DNA from: Olivibacter oleidegradans
GTDB lineage: Bacteria; Bacteroidota; Bacteroidia; Sphingobacteriales; Sphingobacteriaceae
Reading direction: 5' to 3'
DNA: 64,000 nucleotides
Assembly: GCF_042432805.1 (NCBI RefSeq)
Contig: NZ_JBHLWO010000002.1
Location: forward strand, 1-64,000
In this document: piece by piece, positions 55,501 through 63,480 of the stretch
Numbering within the stretch: position 1 is the stretch's first letter
How the letters are laid out: the number at the start of each line of letters is the position of its first letter
Notes under the pieces: model-generated
Database searches by the model: none
The model's input: only the letters and a program-made list of their open reading frames with translations
Told to the model about the DNA's origin: nothing
Position numbers and translations under genes: made by a program

Positions 55501-55991
55501 CAGTAACCTATAAGGGTATCCGCTTTTTTATGCAAATCGATTTCAAGGCGGGCCATAAAATGATCTCGAATTCAAACTTCAACTGGACGCGCCATGGCCT
55601 GCACAAAAATAGTTTAGTCGGCCGTGAAGGAGGTGTTGTTTTTGACGGTGTAAATAACGATGGTTCACCTAATACTACTGCTGTGGAAGCGGAATTGTTC
55701 TATAGCCAATATCGCTCCGGAAACATAGCAACCCCCTTTGTTTATGACGCAGGTTTTATACGTGCGCGCACACTTTCCGTTGGATACGATTTTAGTAAGT
55801 TTTTGAAACATACCTTTATTAAGTCGATTAATGCCAACGTATTTATCAACAATCCTTTTATTATCCACAAGGCAGTGGATAATTTGGATCCGGAAACACA
55901 GTATTCGGCATCAGATCTGAATTCCGGATTAGAAACACATGCCTTGCCAACCACGCGTACTTATGGACTGAATCTCAATGTTAATTTTTAA
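52545..55991 (+). CDS. STN-containing SusC/RagA TonB-dependent transducer-receptor
   Basis: 1148 aa (ATG at 52545; a second ATG at 52557 is possible). After the signal peptide comes an STN/secretin-N domain (~55-125: LVVQNVKLKNVFPLLEKKGKI) that contacts FecR. A CarboxypepD_reg-like domain (ISGLVKSASGQPLAGVSVL), a plug (GNSLSGKVAGLNVSPS; VVNGVPINNAPQGG; ASLTVLKGAAAAALYG) and the barrel follow. It is expected to import the ligand and signal through FecR to the sigma factor at 49179. The SusD gene follows 13 bp later. Confidence 0.92.
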   Translation: MTKAMKKKELNERVLPGRLFVYFFTKTKCLLRFYCFFLLLLFSLNSIANTDHQGEKIDLVVQNVKLKNVFPLLEKKGKIRLMYSEENGVFEKPVSISAKDMPVMEVLARLLLNTDLEYMELKDNLVVVRNKLHQQKTISGLVKSASGQPLAGVSVLVKGAQGKGTRTAADGSYTLVVSANAVLVFTYLGYVSQEISTTAKNRLDVILQEDAQQLGEVIVTALGIKRENKKLGYSASAVDPEQLTENRTTNFGNSLSGKVAGLNVSPSPTGPGGSSKIRLRGQSSFGGNNSPLIVVNGVPINNAPQGGANGASGGNTGEMNTDLGDGLQSINPDDIASLTVLKGAAAAALYGFRAKDGAIIITTKSGSDQQAGIGISYTSSFQADQPLDYTDFQYEYGQGEYGIRNVTLADARRTGVWSFGPRFDGLPMMQHDGIERPYLPYKNRIKDFYDMGRTFTNSLAVSGANEKGNFRVSFANTKANSIVPNSDYNKKIFNIGLNYNLNKELSVQVNANYSNEFNNNPPVVNQQAFNVNQTVYTLANSIDMKWLENAYKDPVTGNEINPARFTDRTNPYWSINERFETQKRDRLFGNISLRYQFRPWLWAQGRVGQDYFTNVRHANRPTGTAMLPVAPTGFNGNYFQNTSTFRERNIDFLVGLNHQIGHWGVDATFGMNSMDQKSEGMGTSVTNFFIRDLYTIDNGQIKNPVYSLSHKRVNSVFGTIDFSFDEFLFLNLTGRNDWFSTLNPASNSAFYPSASTSFVFSQIWSSKPTWLDFGKFRASYAEVGGDTNPYTNSLYYNIENNLFNGVPLGIITSAISPNANLRPLTVKETEFGIDFKLFDNRLAVDIAAYNKLTEDEILNVDISNASGYGQTLVNVGKLRNRGLEASITVTPVRKEHIKWESIVNYAYNKSKVLQLADNQTRFDVGTGEYIGIVSHEVGMPMASLRGVDYLRNAQGEIITSNGLFLPGSIVTYGSAIPPHTGGWLNTVTYKGIRFFMQIDFKAGHKMISNSNFNWTRHGLHKNSLVGREGGVVFDGVNNDGSPNTTAVEAELFYSQYRSGNIATPFVYDAGFIRARTLSVGYDFSKFLKHTFIKSINANVFINNPFIIHKAVDNLDPETQYSASDLNSGLETHALPTTRTYGLNLNVNF

Positions 55992-56004
55992 ATGAATTCA
56001 TTTT

Positions 56005-57558
56005 ATGAAAAAGATTTTAGTACATCTTCTAATGACGGCCGTTTTGTATGCCAGTAGCGGATGTGATAAGAATTTTGAAGAGATCAATACAAATCCTTCG
56101 CTGGCGAGTGATTTAGAGCCAGCTTATCTTTTCTCAAATGCACAACGTTTATCGGCTATTGCATCTTATCACTACCAGGGCGAAATCGTGCAACAAATTA
56201 ATACACCTTACGGGGGACTTTTAGCAGCAGGGAATCGGAATATTATAAATGATCAACACGCTAGTGAAGCCTTTAATGCCATTTACACAGGGCCAATTAG
56301 ATACTTAATTGAGGTGACCAATAAAACAGAAGGAAAAGAAGAGCAACACAACTTGTATCACATGGCACGTATTTGGAAAGCGTATTGTTTTCAGCTACTT
56401 GTGGATACTTATGGCGATGTGCCTTACACGGAAGCCGGGCTGGGGTATACACAAGCCGATTATTTGCCTAGATATGATCCGGCGGAAGCGATATATGATG
56501 CGATTATGAAAGAATATATCGAGGCAACAGATGCCTTGGATCCGACCAGATCGAGTATTGGTTCTGCTGATTTGTTTTACGGAGGTACAATAGATCGTTG
56601 GAAGCGATTGGGAAATTCTCTTTTGCTTCGCCTAGGAATGCGTTATACAAAAATAGACGAAGAAAAAGCGAGATCGATCGTTGCTACAGCAACTGATCCT
56701 GTGAGGGGAGGTGTTATGCAGTCGAATGAGGACAATGCGCTTATTCAATTTAATGCCATGTATACAAATGGTACATCAAACGCTTTATTAGGAGGAGAGC
56801 GTGCCAATTATTACATCGGCAAGCCGTTTGTGGATTTTTTAAAAAATAATAACGACCCGCGACTTCGGTATATAGCGGTGAAATATGAATTACCTGCGAA
56901 TCCGCTGGCAACTGCCGGTGCTGCTAATACAAATCCGGCAGATCAACAGGGCATGCCTTATGGTTATGACGAAAGTTCCATTGAAACGGCACCGGATTAT
57001 CCAGGCAAAATAGGATCAGCATGGGAGTATTCTCAGTTTAACCGTTCCACGGTAATGCGTATAGACGCACCTGAATTCTTGATCTCTTTTTCACAAACAC
57101 AGTTGTTATTAGCGGAGGCGGCTACTAGGGGATACCTTCCTTCCGGTAATGCGCAACAATATTACGAAACCGGTATTAGTGCGCACATGGAGCAGGCGCC
57201 TTTATTTGGGAATATGCCTAGTATTACCGCAGAAGAAAAGGAAGTTTATCTTCATAGTCCGAATATCGCTTTTACATCAGAAAGAGCGCTTGAACAGATT
57301 AATGAACAATATTGGGTCAGTTCCTTCCGAAATTGGTCAGAAGCCTGGGCGAATTTTAGACGAAGTGGCTATCCTCGGCTTAACCCTGTAAACTTTCCTT
57401 CCCAAGACCCATCGATCCCAGGTGCCGGAGGATTTATTAGGAGGCTTGTATATCCACTGCGGGAAATTTCTGTCAATGCAGTGAATATACAGGAAGCAAT
57501 TAACAGAATGGGGGGTAATAGTTTGGGAACACACATTTTTTGGGATCAAGGTAATTAA
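56005..57558 (+). CDS. SusD-like nutrient-binding lipoprotein (SusD-like_2 type)
   Basis: 517 aa. Lipobox ASSGCD with Cys20. It is of the SusD-like_2/SusD_RagB-2 type: FEEINTNPSLASDLEPAYLFSNAQ near the N-terminus, WKAYCFQLLVDTYGDVPYTEA, and ERALEQINEQYWVSSFRNWSEAWANFRRSG. It is the partner of the STN-SusC immediately upstream. The enolase-family gene starts 39 bp after it. Confidence 0.88.
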   Translation: MKKILVHLLMTAVLYASSGCDKNFEEINTNPSLASDLEPAYLFSNAQRLSAIASYHYQGEIVQQINTPYGGLLAAGNRNIINDQHASEAFNAIYTGPIRYLIEVTNKTEGKEEQHNLYHMARIWKAYCFQLLVDTYGDVPYTEAGLGYTQADYLPRYDPAEAIYDAIMKEYIEATDALDPTRSSIGSADLFYGGTIDRWKRLGNSLLLRLGMRYTKIDEEKARSIVATATDPVRGGVMQSNEDNALIQFNAMYTNGTSNALLGGERANYYIGKPFVDFLKNNNDPRLRYIAVKYELPANPLATAGAANTNPADQQGMPYGYDESSIETAPDYPGKIGSAWEYSQFNRSTVMRIDAPEFLISFSQTQLLLAEAATRGYLPSGNAQQYYETGISAHMEQAPLFGNMPSITAEEKEVYLHSPNIAFTSERALEQINEQYWVSSFRNWSEAWANFRRSGYPRLNPVNFPSQDPSIPGAGGFIRRLVYPLREISVNAVNIQEAINRMGGNSLGTHIFWDQGN

Positions 57559-57597
57559 AGAAATCACAAAATCTAGGATAAAGTAATAACCGGAATT

Positions 57598-59094
57598 ATG
57601 AAAAATATCATTCAAGAAATCAAAGAACAAACACGTATTGCTGAATGCACACAACGACAAAAAGCATTGGTAGAAAGTAAATCACTCCCAAAGGAAGAAC
57701 CTAGACGGGATTTTTTAAAAAAAATGGCATTGGGTGGCCTAACTCTAGGTGGTTTAGTGAGTTTGCCAATAGAAGAAACCTTGGCGCATACAACCTCACG
57801 GGTAAATAGAAATTCGGCACCTTCAGATTTAAAGATAACTGACATGCGTTACTGCGTAACCCGTGTAATGGGACGTACAGCCATCATTCGTATTGATACC
57901 AACCAAGGCATCTATGGTTTGGGCGAAGTGCGTGACGGTGCAGATGAGCGCTATGCTTTATTTTTAAAAAGCAGGATAATAGGCGAAAACCCATGCAATG
58001 TAGAAAAGATATTCAGAATGATTAAGCAGTTTGGAGGAGATTCACGACAAGCAGGAGGCGTTTGTGCCGTAGAAATGGCCCTATGGGATATTTGTGGGAA
58101 GGCCTATAATGTTCCAGCCTGGCAGTTGTTGGGTGGTTTATACCGAGATAAAGTGCGGTTGTATGCTGATACACCGGAAGCCAGCTCAGTGGAAGAACAG
58201 AAGAAACTCATCCAGTATAGGATTGAGGAACAGGGTTATACCTGGCTAAAGATGGATGTATCCATAGGAGAACTTAGGGGCAAACCCGGCACCGTAGTAA
58301 ACAGTAAATTCTGGGAAAATAACCAAGGACGATTAGCGCAATGGGGAGATAATAATTACATGGCGTATGCTAATCGCATGCATCCCTTTACTCAGATTCA
58401 GATAACAGATAAAGGCCTGGAAGAACTTGCAAGGATTGTAGAAAACGTGCGCGGTATGGTTGGTTATGATGTTCCCATATCGACGGACCATTACGGCCAT
58501 TTTGATTTAAATAATGGTATTCGTTTAGGCAGGGCATTGGAGAAATACCGATTGGCTTGGTTGGAAGACGTGGTGCCGTGGCAATATACTGAACAATGGA
58601 AGTCAATCACGGAGGCAATAGAGACCCCGACCATAACGGGGGAGGATATCTATTTGCTAAGTAATTTTAAAAACCTAATCCACAATCGAGCCGTAGACTT
58701 AATACACCCGGATTTAGCCTCTTCGGGAGGTCTTTTAGAGACAAAAAGGATAGGTGATTACGCGCAGGAATTCGGAATAGGTATGGCCATGCACCAGGCG
58801 GGTACGCCTATTTCTTTCATGGCTAACGTACATTGTGCCGCCGCTACAGAAAACTTTTTGTCGCTCGAGCATCACTCGGTCGATGTGCCTTGGTGGGAAG
58901 ATTTGGTAAAGACAACGGATGGAAGAAAATTAATTGAAAAAGGTTACGCTAATGTGCCTTTAAATGCACCTGGACTCGGGATTGAGTTAAACGACGAGGT
59001 AGTAAAAGAGCATTTAATCGAAAAGGATAAATCTTATTTTGAACCAACGCCACAATGGGATGACCGAAGGTCCCATGACCGCACTTGGAGTTAG
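57598..59094 (+). CDS. Tat-exported enolase-superfamily dehydratase/racemase
   Basis: 498 aa. A twin-arginine signal (PRRDFLKKMALGGLTLGG, residues ~35-52) follows an unusually long 34-residue n-region. The mandelate-racemase/muconate-lactonizing fold is present, with N-terminal cap GIYGLGEVRDGA, catalytic Lys in WLKMDVS, metal ligands in STDHYG, WLEDVVPW and TGEDIY, and His in MAMHQAGTP. This ligand set suits a sugar-acid dehydratase. With the adjacent RraA-like gene and transporter it forms a predicted extracytoplasmic sugar-acid pathway. Confidence 0.85.
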   Translation: MKNIIQEIKEQTRIAECTQRQKALVESKSLPKEEPRRDFLKKMALGGLTLGGLVSLPIEETLAHTTSRVNRNSAPSDLKITDMRYCVTRVMGRTAIIRIDTNQGIYGLGEVRDGADERYALFLKSRIIGENPCNVEKIFRMIKQFGGDSRQAGGVCAVEMALWDICGKAYNVPAWQLLGGLYRDKVRLYADTPEASSVEEQKKLIQYRIEEQGYTWLKMDVSIGELRGKPGTVVNSKFWENNQGRLAQWGDNNYMAYANRMHPFTQIQITDKGLEELARIVENVRGMVGYDVPISTDHYGHFDLNNGIRLGRALEKYRLAWLEDVVPWQYTEQWKSITEAIETPTITGEDIYLLSNFKNLIHNRAVDLIHPDLASSGGLLETKRIGDYAQEFGIGMAMHQAGTPISFMANVHCAAATENFLSLEHHSVDVPWWEDLVKTTDGRKLIEKGYANVPLNAPGLGIELNDEVVKEHLIEKDKSYFEPTPQWDDRRSHDRTWS

Positions 59095-59124
59095 TTAATT
59101 TGTTTGTTGTTGAATAGTAAAATC

Positions 59125-59152
59125 GTTGGGTGGTTATACAATACCACTCAAC
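59125..59152 (+). terminator. Possible terminator hairpin after enolase gene
   Basis: Stem GTTGGGTGG (59125-59133) with CCACTCAAC (59144-59152), one G-T wobble, 10-nt loop. No T-run is seen, so it may only attenuate before fecR. Confidence 0.4.
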
Positions 59153-59276
59153 AACTATACTATACAATGTCTTTACATTAAGAAAAAAATAAATACGCCT
59201 TAGGGAGTTTTAACGAAACCATTGTCTTTATAATTGAGAGCGTCAATTGGTATGCGTAAAGATACTCCCGAATTTT

Positions 59277-60350
59277 ATGAATGACAATAGAATCATTGTG
59301 CTATTGACCCGTAAGATGGCGGGCGAGATTAACGAATTAGAGCAGGAAGAGCTAACGAAGTTGTTAAGTGAGAGTCCTGAAGCAATATACTATGACGAAT
59401 TTGTAAAAGAGTTATGGTCGCAAGATACCGTTCAAAATAGCGATCCGCAAGCATTTTATCAAAGGCATAAGGCAAAGCACCAGCACAAATTCGATTTTGT
59501 TGCGGAAAAAGATGATGAAAATTCATTTAATACCAAGCTGGAAAAACGATGGTCACTTAGGAGAAAATGGTTTTTTTATAGTGCTGCAGCTTCTGTAATA
59601 AGTGTCTTGCTGATTGGTTTTTTTTGGCGTCGATATTCTGACCAAGATGCCTTGGGTAATCGAATCGAAATTGTGGCGGAAAAGGGCATACGTAAGCAGT
59701 GGATTTTGCCTGATGGTACTAAAGTATGGTTAAATGCAGATAGTCGTTTATCTTATAATGATTTTAAGGATGCGAGGCGTCGTTTGGTAAGTTTGGAAGG
59801 AGAAGCGTACTTCGATGTGGCTAAAGATAGAAATAAACCGTTTATAATCAGAACCGAAGAAATATCTATCCGGGTATTAGGCACGGCGTTTAACGTAAAG
59901 GCTTATCCAAAGGAACAGAAAACGGAAGCTACATTGATTAAAGGTGCGATAGAGTTATCTGTCAATAAGAGGCCGAAAGAACGAATAGTGTTAAAACCGT
60001 CAGAGAAAATAGCTGTAATAAATTCTAAGCAGGCAATGGATAAGCAACCGAATTCCGTAATTGTGACAATAGGAAATTTATCAAAAGTACACGTGGAGGA
60101 TAAGGAGTATATTCAGGAAACTTCTTGGATTGATAACAAGCTGATCTTTAAAAATGAAACGATGGAGGAGTTAATTCCAAAATTGGAAAGATGGTATAAT
60201 GTGAATATCCAGGTCAGTGCTCAAAAAGTAAAGAGTTATCGTTATACAGCGAACATTGCCGGAGAAAATATTACCCAGTTGTTAAATGCAATGCAGTTGA
60301 TTAAACCATTTCAATATAAAATAGAAGATGATGAAATAATAATCTATTAA
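59277..60350 (+). CDS. FecR family anti-sigma factor
   Basis: 357 aa from the ATG at 59277; the frame is open from a TTG at 59247. It has a cytoplasmic N-terminal helical domain (LEQEELTKLLSESPEAI), one membrane segment (~100-118, FFYSAAASVISVLLIGFFW), a periplasmic FecR domain (GIRKQWILPDGTKVWLNADS, RVLGTAFNVKAY) and a C-terminal DUF4974 (LIPKLERWYNVNIQVS). It should hold the sigma factor of 49179 and receive the signal from the STN-SusC of 52545. Separation from the sigma gene by four genes is unusual. Confidence 0.9.
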   Translation: MNDNRIIVLLTRKMAGEINELEQEELTKLLSESPEAIYYDEFVKELWSQDTVQNSDPQAFYQRHKAKHQHKFDFVAEKDDENSFNTKLEKRWSLRRKWFFYSAAASVISVLLIGFFWRRYSDQDALGNRIEIVAEKGIRKQWILPDGTKVWLNADSRLSYNDFKDARRRLVSLEGEAYFDVAKDRNKPFIIRTEEISIRVLGTAFNVKAYPKEQKTEATLIKGAIELSVNKRPKERIVLKPSEKIAVINSKQAMDKQPNSVIVTIGNLSKVHVEDKEYIQETSWIDNKLIFKNETMEELIPKLERWYNVNIQVSAQKVKSYRYTANIAGENITQLLNAMQLIKPFQYKIEDDEIIIY

Positions 60351-60596
60351 TATATGGGATGACGGGAAGTGTACACACTTCTAACTTATTCCTCCATGTA
60401 TGTCTAGGCCTTCGTTAGCCGATACACTGGGATTTTTAACCACAATGTCCTATGTTATAAAAAATAAAAGGCGCTATGAAAATAGTTTTCTATAGATGCT
60501 TTAGTGCCAGGTTTATAATTCTTTAACAGCTACTCGCAAAAAGGCTCACATCGTTTTACTATTAAATACAATAATTTAAACAAACAAATCCTTTTT

Positions 60597-61538
60597 ATGA
60601 AAAAAATTATCTTAAGCTATTTAGCATTTGTTTTTTTTGTTTCAACGGTATTCGCTCAACAAGTTGGATCGTCTCCTGAATATATCACCGCATTAACTTC
60701 ACAGTGGAAGGGCGAGCGGTATCCCGATGGACGTCCAAAGATTCCTGATAATCTTTTAGAAAGATTAAAAAAAATATCCATGGAGCAAGCTTGGGGATAT
60801 TTAAGAAGCCAGAAATATAATAACCAGTTTGAAGCCAATTGGGAGCTGATTATGTACCCTGATCAGGTAATGGTCGGAAGGGCTGTTACGGCGCAATATA
60901 TGCCTGCCAGACCCGACCTTGTCGAACAGATTAAGCAGCAGGGATTGAAAGAAAAACGATCTACTCAAGGAGGTACAAATACTTGGCCCATTGATGTACT
61001 CGTACCGGGTGATGTGTACGTTGCCGATAGTTATGGTAAAATTATCGATGGAACATTGATTGGGGATATGCTTGGAAATACCATTTATACCAATTCAAAA
61101 AATGGTGTTATATTCTGGGGTGCCGTACGAGATATGGACGGGTTAAGTCAAATAAAAGGTTTCAACGTATGGGCAAAAGGACAAGATCCCTCGTATATCA
61201 TGGAAATGACCTTAACAACTATTAACGCACCCATTCGGATTGGCAGAGCAACGGTACTTCCGGGAGATGCCGTTTTGGCGAATAAATATGGAACTATATT
61301 TATTCCTTCGCATCTTGTAGAGGATTTAGTAATCAGTTCTGAATTTACCATGCTAAGAGACGCTTTCGGAGCCCAACGATTAAGAGAGAAAAAATACCTC
61401 TCCGGACAGATCGATAGTAAGTGGACAGACGATATTAAAAACGACTTTATCAATTGGTTGAAAAACTTATCAGGTGACGAACTGCCAATGTCTAGAGAAG
61501 AATTGGATGCCTATTTAAAAAATCGGGATTTTTACTAA
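60597..61538 (+). CDS. Exported RraA family protein (aldolase/demethylase-like)
   Basis: 313 aa. A signal peptide (FVSTVFAQQ, cleavage near residue 21) precedes an RraA/HMG-CHA-aldolase fold: GDVYVADSYGKIIDGTLIGD, VIFWGAVRDMDGL with the catalytic Arg-Asp, and VLPGDAVLANKYGTIFIP. RraA-family members are typically cytoplasmic; export is unusual. Next to the dehydratase it could cleave the keto-sugar-acid product. The usual terminal AD.DG reads ANKYG, a small deviation. Confidence 0.8.
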   Translation: MKKIILSYLAFVFFVSTVFAQQVGSSPEYITALTSQWKGERYPDGRPKIPDNLLERLKKISMEQAWGYLRSQKYNNQFEANWELIMYPDQVMVGRAVTAQYMPARPDLVEQIKQQGLKEKRSTQGGTNTWPIDVLVPGDVYVADSYGKIIDGTLIGDMLGNTIYTNSKNGVIFWGAVRDMDGLSQIKGFNVWAKGQDPSYIMEMTLTTINAPIRIGRATVLPGDAVLANKYGTIFIPSHLVEDLVISSEFTMLRDAFGAQRLREKKYLSGQIDSKWTDDIKNDFINWLKNLSGDELPMSREELDAYLKNRDFY

Positions 61539-61567
61539 ACTGCTTTCGGACAAGTTAAAGGAAAAAA

Positions 61568-61996
61568 ATGTATAAATATCTGATAATATCGGCTATGGTT
61601 TTGATGAGTTGTTCAAATAAGGCTAGGCAATCTAATCAGTTAGCCGTTAAGGAAGCTGTAGAGGATTTTCGTCAAACCATGCTTCATCCCGATCAATCGA
61701 AGTTTGAGGCATTAACATCGCCACTGCTAACTTATGGACATTCGAGTGGTTTAATTGAGGACAGAGAAACTTGTATCGCTTCTATGGTGAATGGAAAATT
61801 CAAATTCTTGCAGATTGATTTAACGGAGGAAAAAATTGACATAGAAGATAAAACAGCGATTGTAAGGCACCATTTCTTTGCCCGTACGCATGACGCGGGT
61901 AAGTCGCCCGGAACAGTTAATCTGAAAGTACTCCAGGTCTGGCATTTGCATGAGGGGCACTGGCGTTTACTGGCCAGACAGGCTGTGCGAATATAA
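61568..61996 (+). CDS. NTF2-like (DUF4440-type) lipoprotein
   Basis: 142 aa. Lipobox VLMSCS with Cys15. It has a SnoaL/NTF2-like cone fold: VKEAVEDFRQTMLHPDQSKFEAL, then VNLKVLQVWHLHEGHWRLLARQAV. Such small proteins bind or isomerise small molecules. It lies in the sugar-acid operon between the RraA and MFS genes, 29 bp after RraA. Confidence 0.75.
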   Translation: MYKYLIISAMVLMSCSNKARQSNQLAVKEAVEDFRQTMLHPDQSKFEALTSPLLTYGHSSGLIEDRETCIASMVNGKFKFLQIDLTEEKIDIEDKTAIVRHHFFARTHDAGKSPGTVNLKVLQVWHLHEGHWRLLARQAVRI

Positions 61997-62072
61997 TGGC
62001 CTCTGTCAGAACGTATATACACAATCGGGCGAATTCCCGTTTCTATAGTATTCAATTATAAATTCTACTCTA

Positions 62073-63323
62073 ATGATTAACACATTAGCTCCCTCCCGCT
62101 GGTATCGAATTATTCCGATTGTCTTTATCACCTACAGTTTAGCTTATCTCGACCGTGCTAACTTTGGCTTTGCCGCCGCCGGTGGTATGGCAGAGGATCT
62201 GAAAATTACACCTAGTATATCATCCTTGTTAGGGTCGCTTTTCTTTCTCGGTTATTTTTTCTTTCAGATACCGGGAGCACATTATGCAGCACATAAAAGT
62301 GCAAAGAAATTAATTTTTTGGTCGCTTATCCTATGGGGTATTCTGGCAACAGCCACAGGCATGGTTAACAATGTAAACTTACTCATTGTTATAAGATTTA
62401 TGTTAGGTGTGGTAGAAAGTGCGGTAATGCCCGCTATGCTTATTTTACTAAGCCAATGGTTTACAAAAGAAGAACGTTCAAGGGCAAATACCTTCTTGAT
62501 ACTCGGAAATCCGGCAACAGTTCTTTGGATGTCGGTACTTTCAGGTTACCTTATCCATGCCTTGGGTTGGCGGTGGATGTTTATTCTACAAGGCGCACCC
62601 GCCATAGTTTGGGCTTTTGTTTGGTGGAAAATGATTGACGAAAAGCCAAACGAGGCAAACTGGCTAAATACTGAAGAGAAAAAGAGTATTGAGAGTCGTT
62701 TGCAGGAGGAACAGCGAGCTATAAAGCCGGTAAAAAACTATTTAGAAGCATTTAGATCAAAGACCGTTATCTTATTATGCCTTCAATATTTCCTTTGGAG
62801 TATGGGCTTATATGGCTTTGTCATGTGGTTGCCTTCTATTATTAAAGCAGCTCCGGACATGGATATTGTGACAACGGGATGGTTATCGTCGGTGCCATAT
62901 CTGTTAGCGATTGTGGCCATGCTTGCAGCCTCCTATGCTTCTGATAAAAGCATGAATCGAAGACTCTACGTTTGGCCTTTTCTATTAATCAGCGCTTTAG
63001 CTTTTTATGGTTCTTTCCTTATAGGCACCACTAACTTTTGGCTTTCGTTTTCTTTGCTGGTAATTGCGGGTGGATCTATGTATGCTCCTTACGGACCTTT
63101 TTTTGCGGTAATCACCGAAATTTTACCCAGAAATGTATCAGGGGGGGCGCTTGGTCTGATCAATAGCATGGGAGCCTTAGGTTCTTTTGTTGGCGCTTAC
63201 ATTGTTGGATATCTAAATGGAGTTACACATGGTTTTGGGGCTTCTTATATTCTGATGGCAGGTACATTGTTGTTATCTTCTATCTTGACACTAATAGTCA
63301 TAAAACCCGTCAAAAGTATCTAA
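62073..63323 (+). CDS. MFS transporter, anion:cation symporter (ACS) type
   Basis: 416 aa with twelve membrane segments. The ACS-family start is LAYLDRANFGFAAAGGMAEDL (D and R conserved), followed by FLGYFFFQIPGAHYAAHKSAKK and RFMLGVVESAVMPAMLILLSQWFTKEERSRAN. Relatives import hexuronates, galactonate and glucarate. It is the last gene of the locus and should take up the acidic product of the exported dehydratase/aldolase. Confidence 0.88.
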   Translation: MINTLAPSRWYRIIPIVFITYSLAYLDRANFGFAAAGGMAEDLKITPSISSLLGSLFFLGYFFFQIPGAHYAAHKSAKKLIFWSLILWGILATATGMVNNVNLLIVIRFMLGVVESAVMPAMLILLSQWFTKEERSRANTFLILGNPATVLWMSVLSGYLIHALGWRWMFILQGAPAIVWAFVWWKMIDEKPNEANWLNTEEKKSIESRLQEEQRAIKPVKNYLEAFRSKTVILLCLQYFLWSMGLYGFVMWLPSIIKAAPDMDIVTTGWLSSVPYLLAIVAMLAASYASDKSMNRRLYVWPFLLISALAFYGSFLIGTTNFWLSFSLLVIAGGSMYAPYGPFFAVITEILPRNVSGGALGLINSMGALGSFVGAYIVGYLNGVTHGFGASYILMAGTLLLSSILTLIVIKPVKSI

Positions 63324-63420
63324 AAGGCACAATAGTAAGAATTAGAAAAAAGGCAAGTTAAATTGAGGTGACCTGTAAATAAAGGCAGGCCTTACTTCTA
63401 TTGTAAATATTTTTATTTTA

Positions 63421-63452
63421 TTTGTTAGATTAATCTAACTTTTATAGTTTTG
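63421..63452 (+). promoter_or_regulatory. Promoter with Fur-like palindrome
   Basis: -33 TTTG (63421-63424), 20-bp spacer, -7 TAGTTTTG (63445-63452). The 16-bp perfect palindrome GTTAGATTAATCTAAC (63424-63439) overlaps the spacer and looks like a Bacteroidota Fur-type operator. The TonB receptor gene starts at 63481. Confidence 0.65.
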
Positions 63453-63480
63453 TGATTCAAATTACAAACAATAGGTATAT

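Noticed and set aside
60366..60381. Palindrome GAAGTGTACACACTTC after fecR as another sRNA-type operator
   Set aside because: It contains GTGTACAC, but no TAnnTTTG box abuts it and none of the sRNA 27-nt segment follows.
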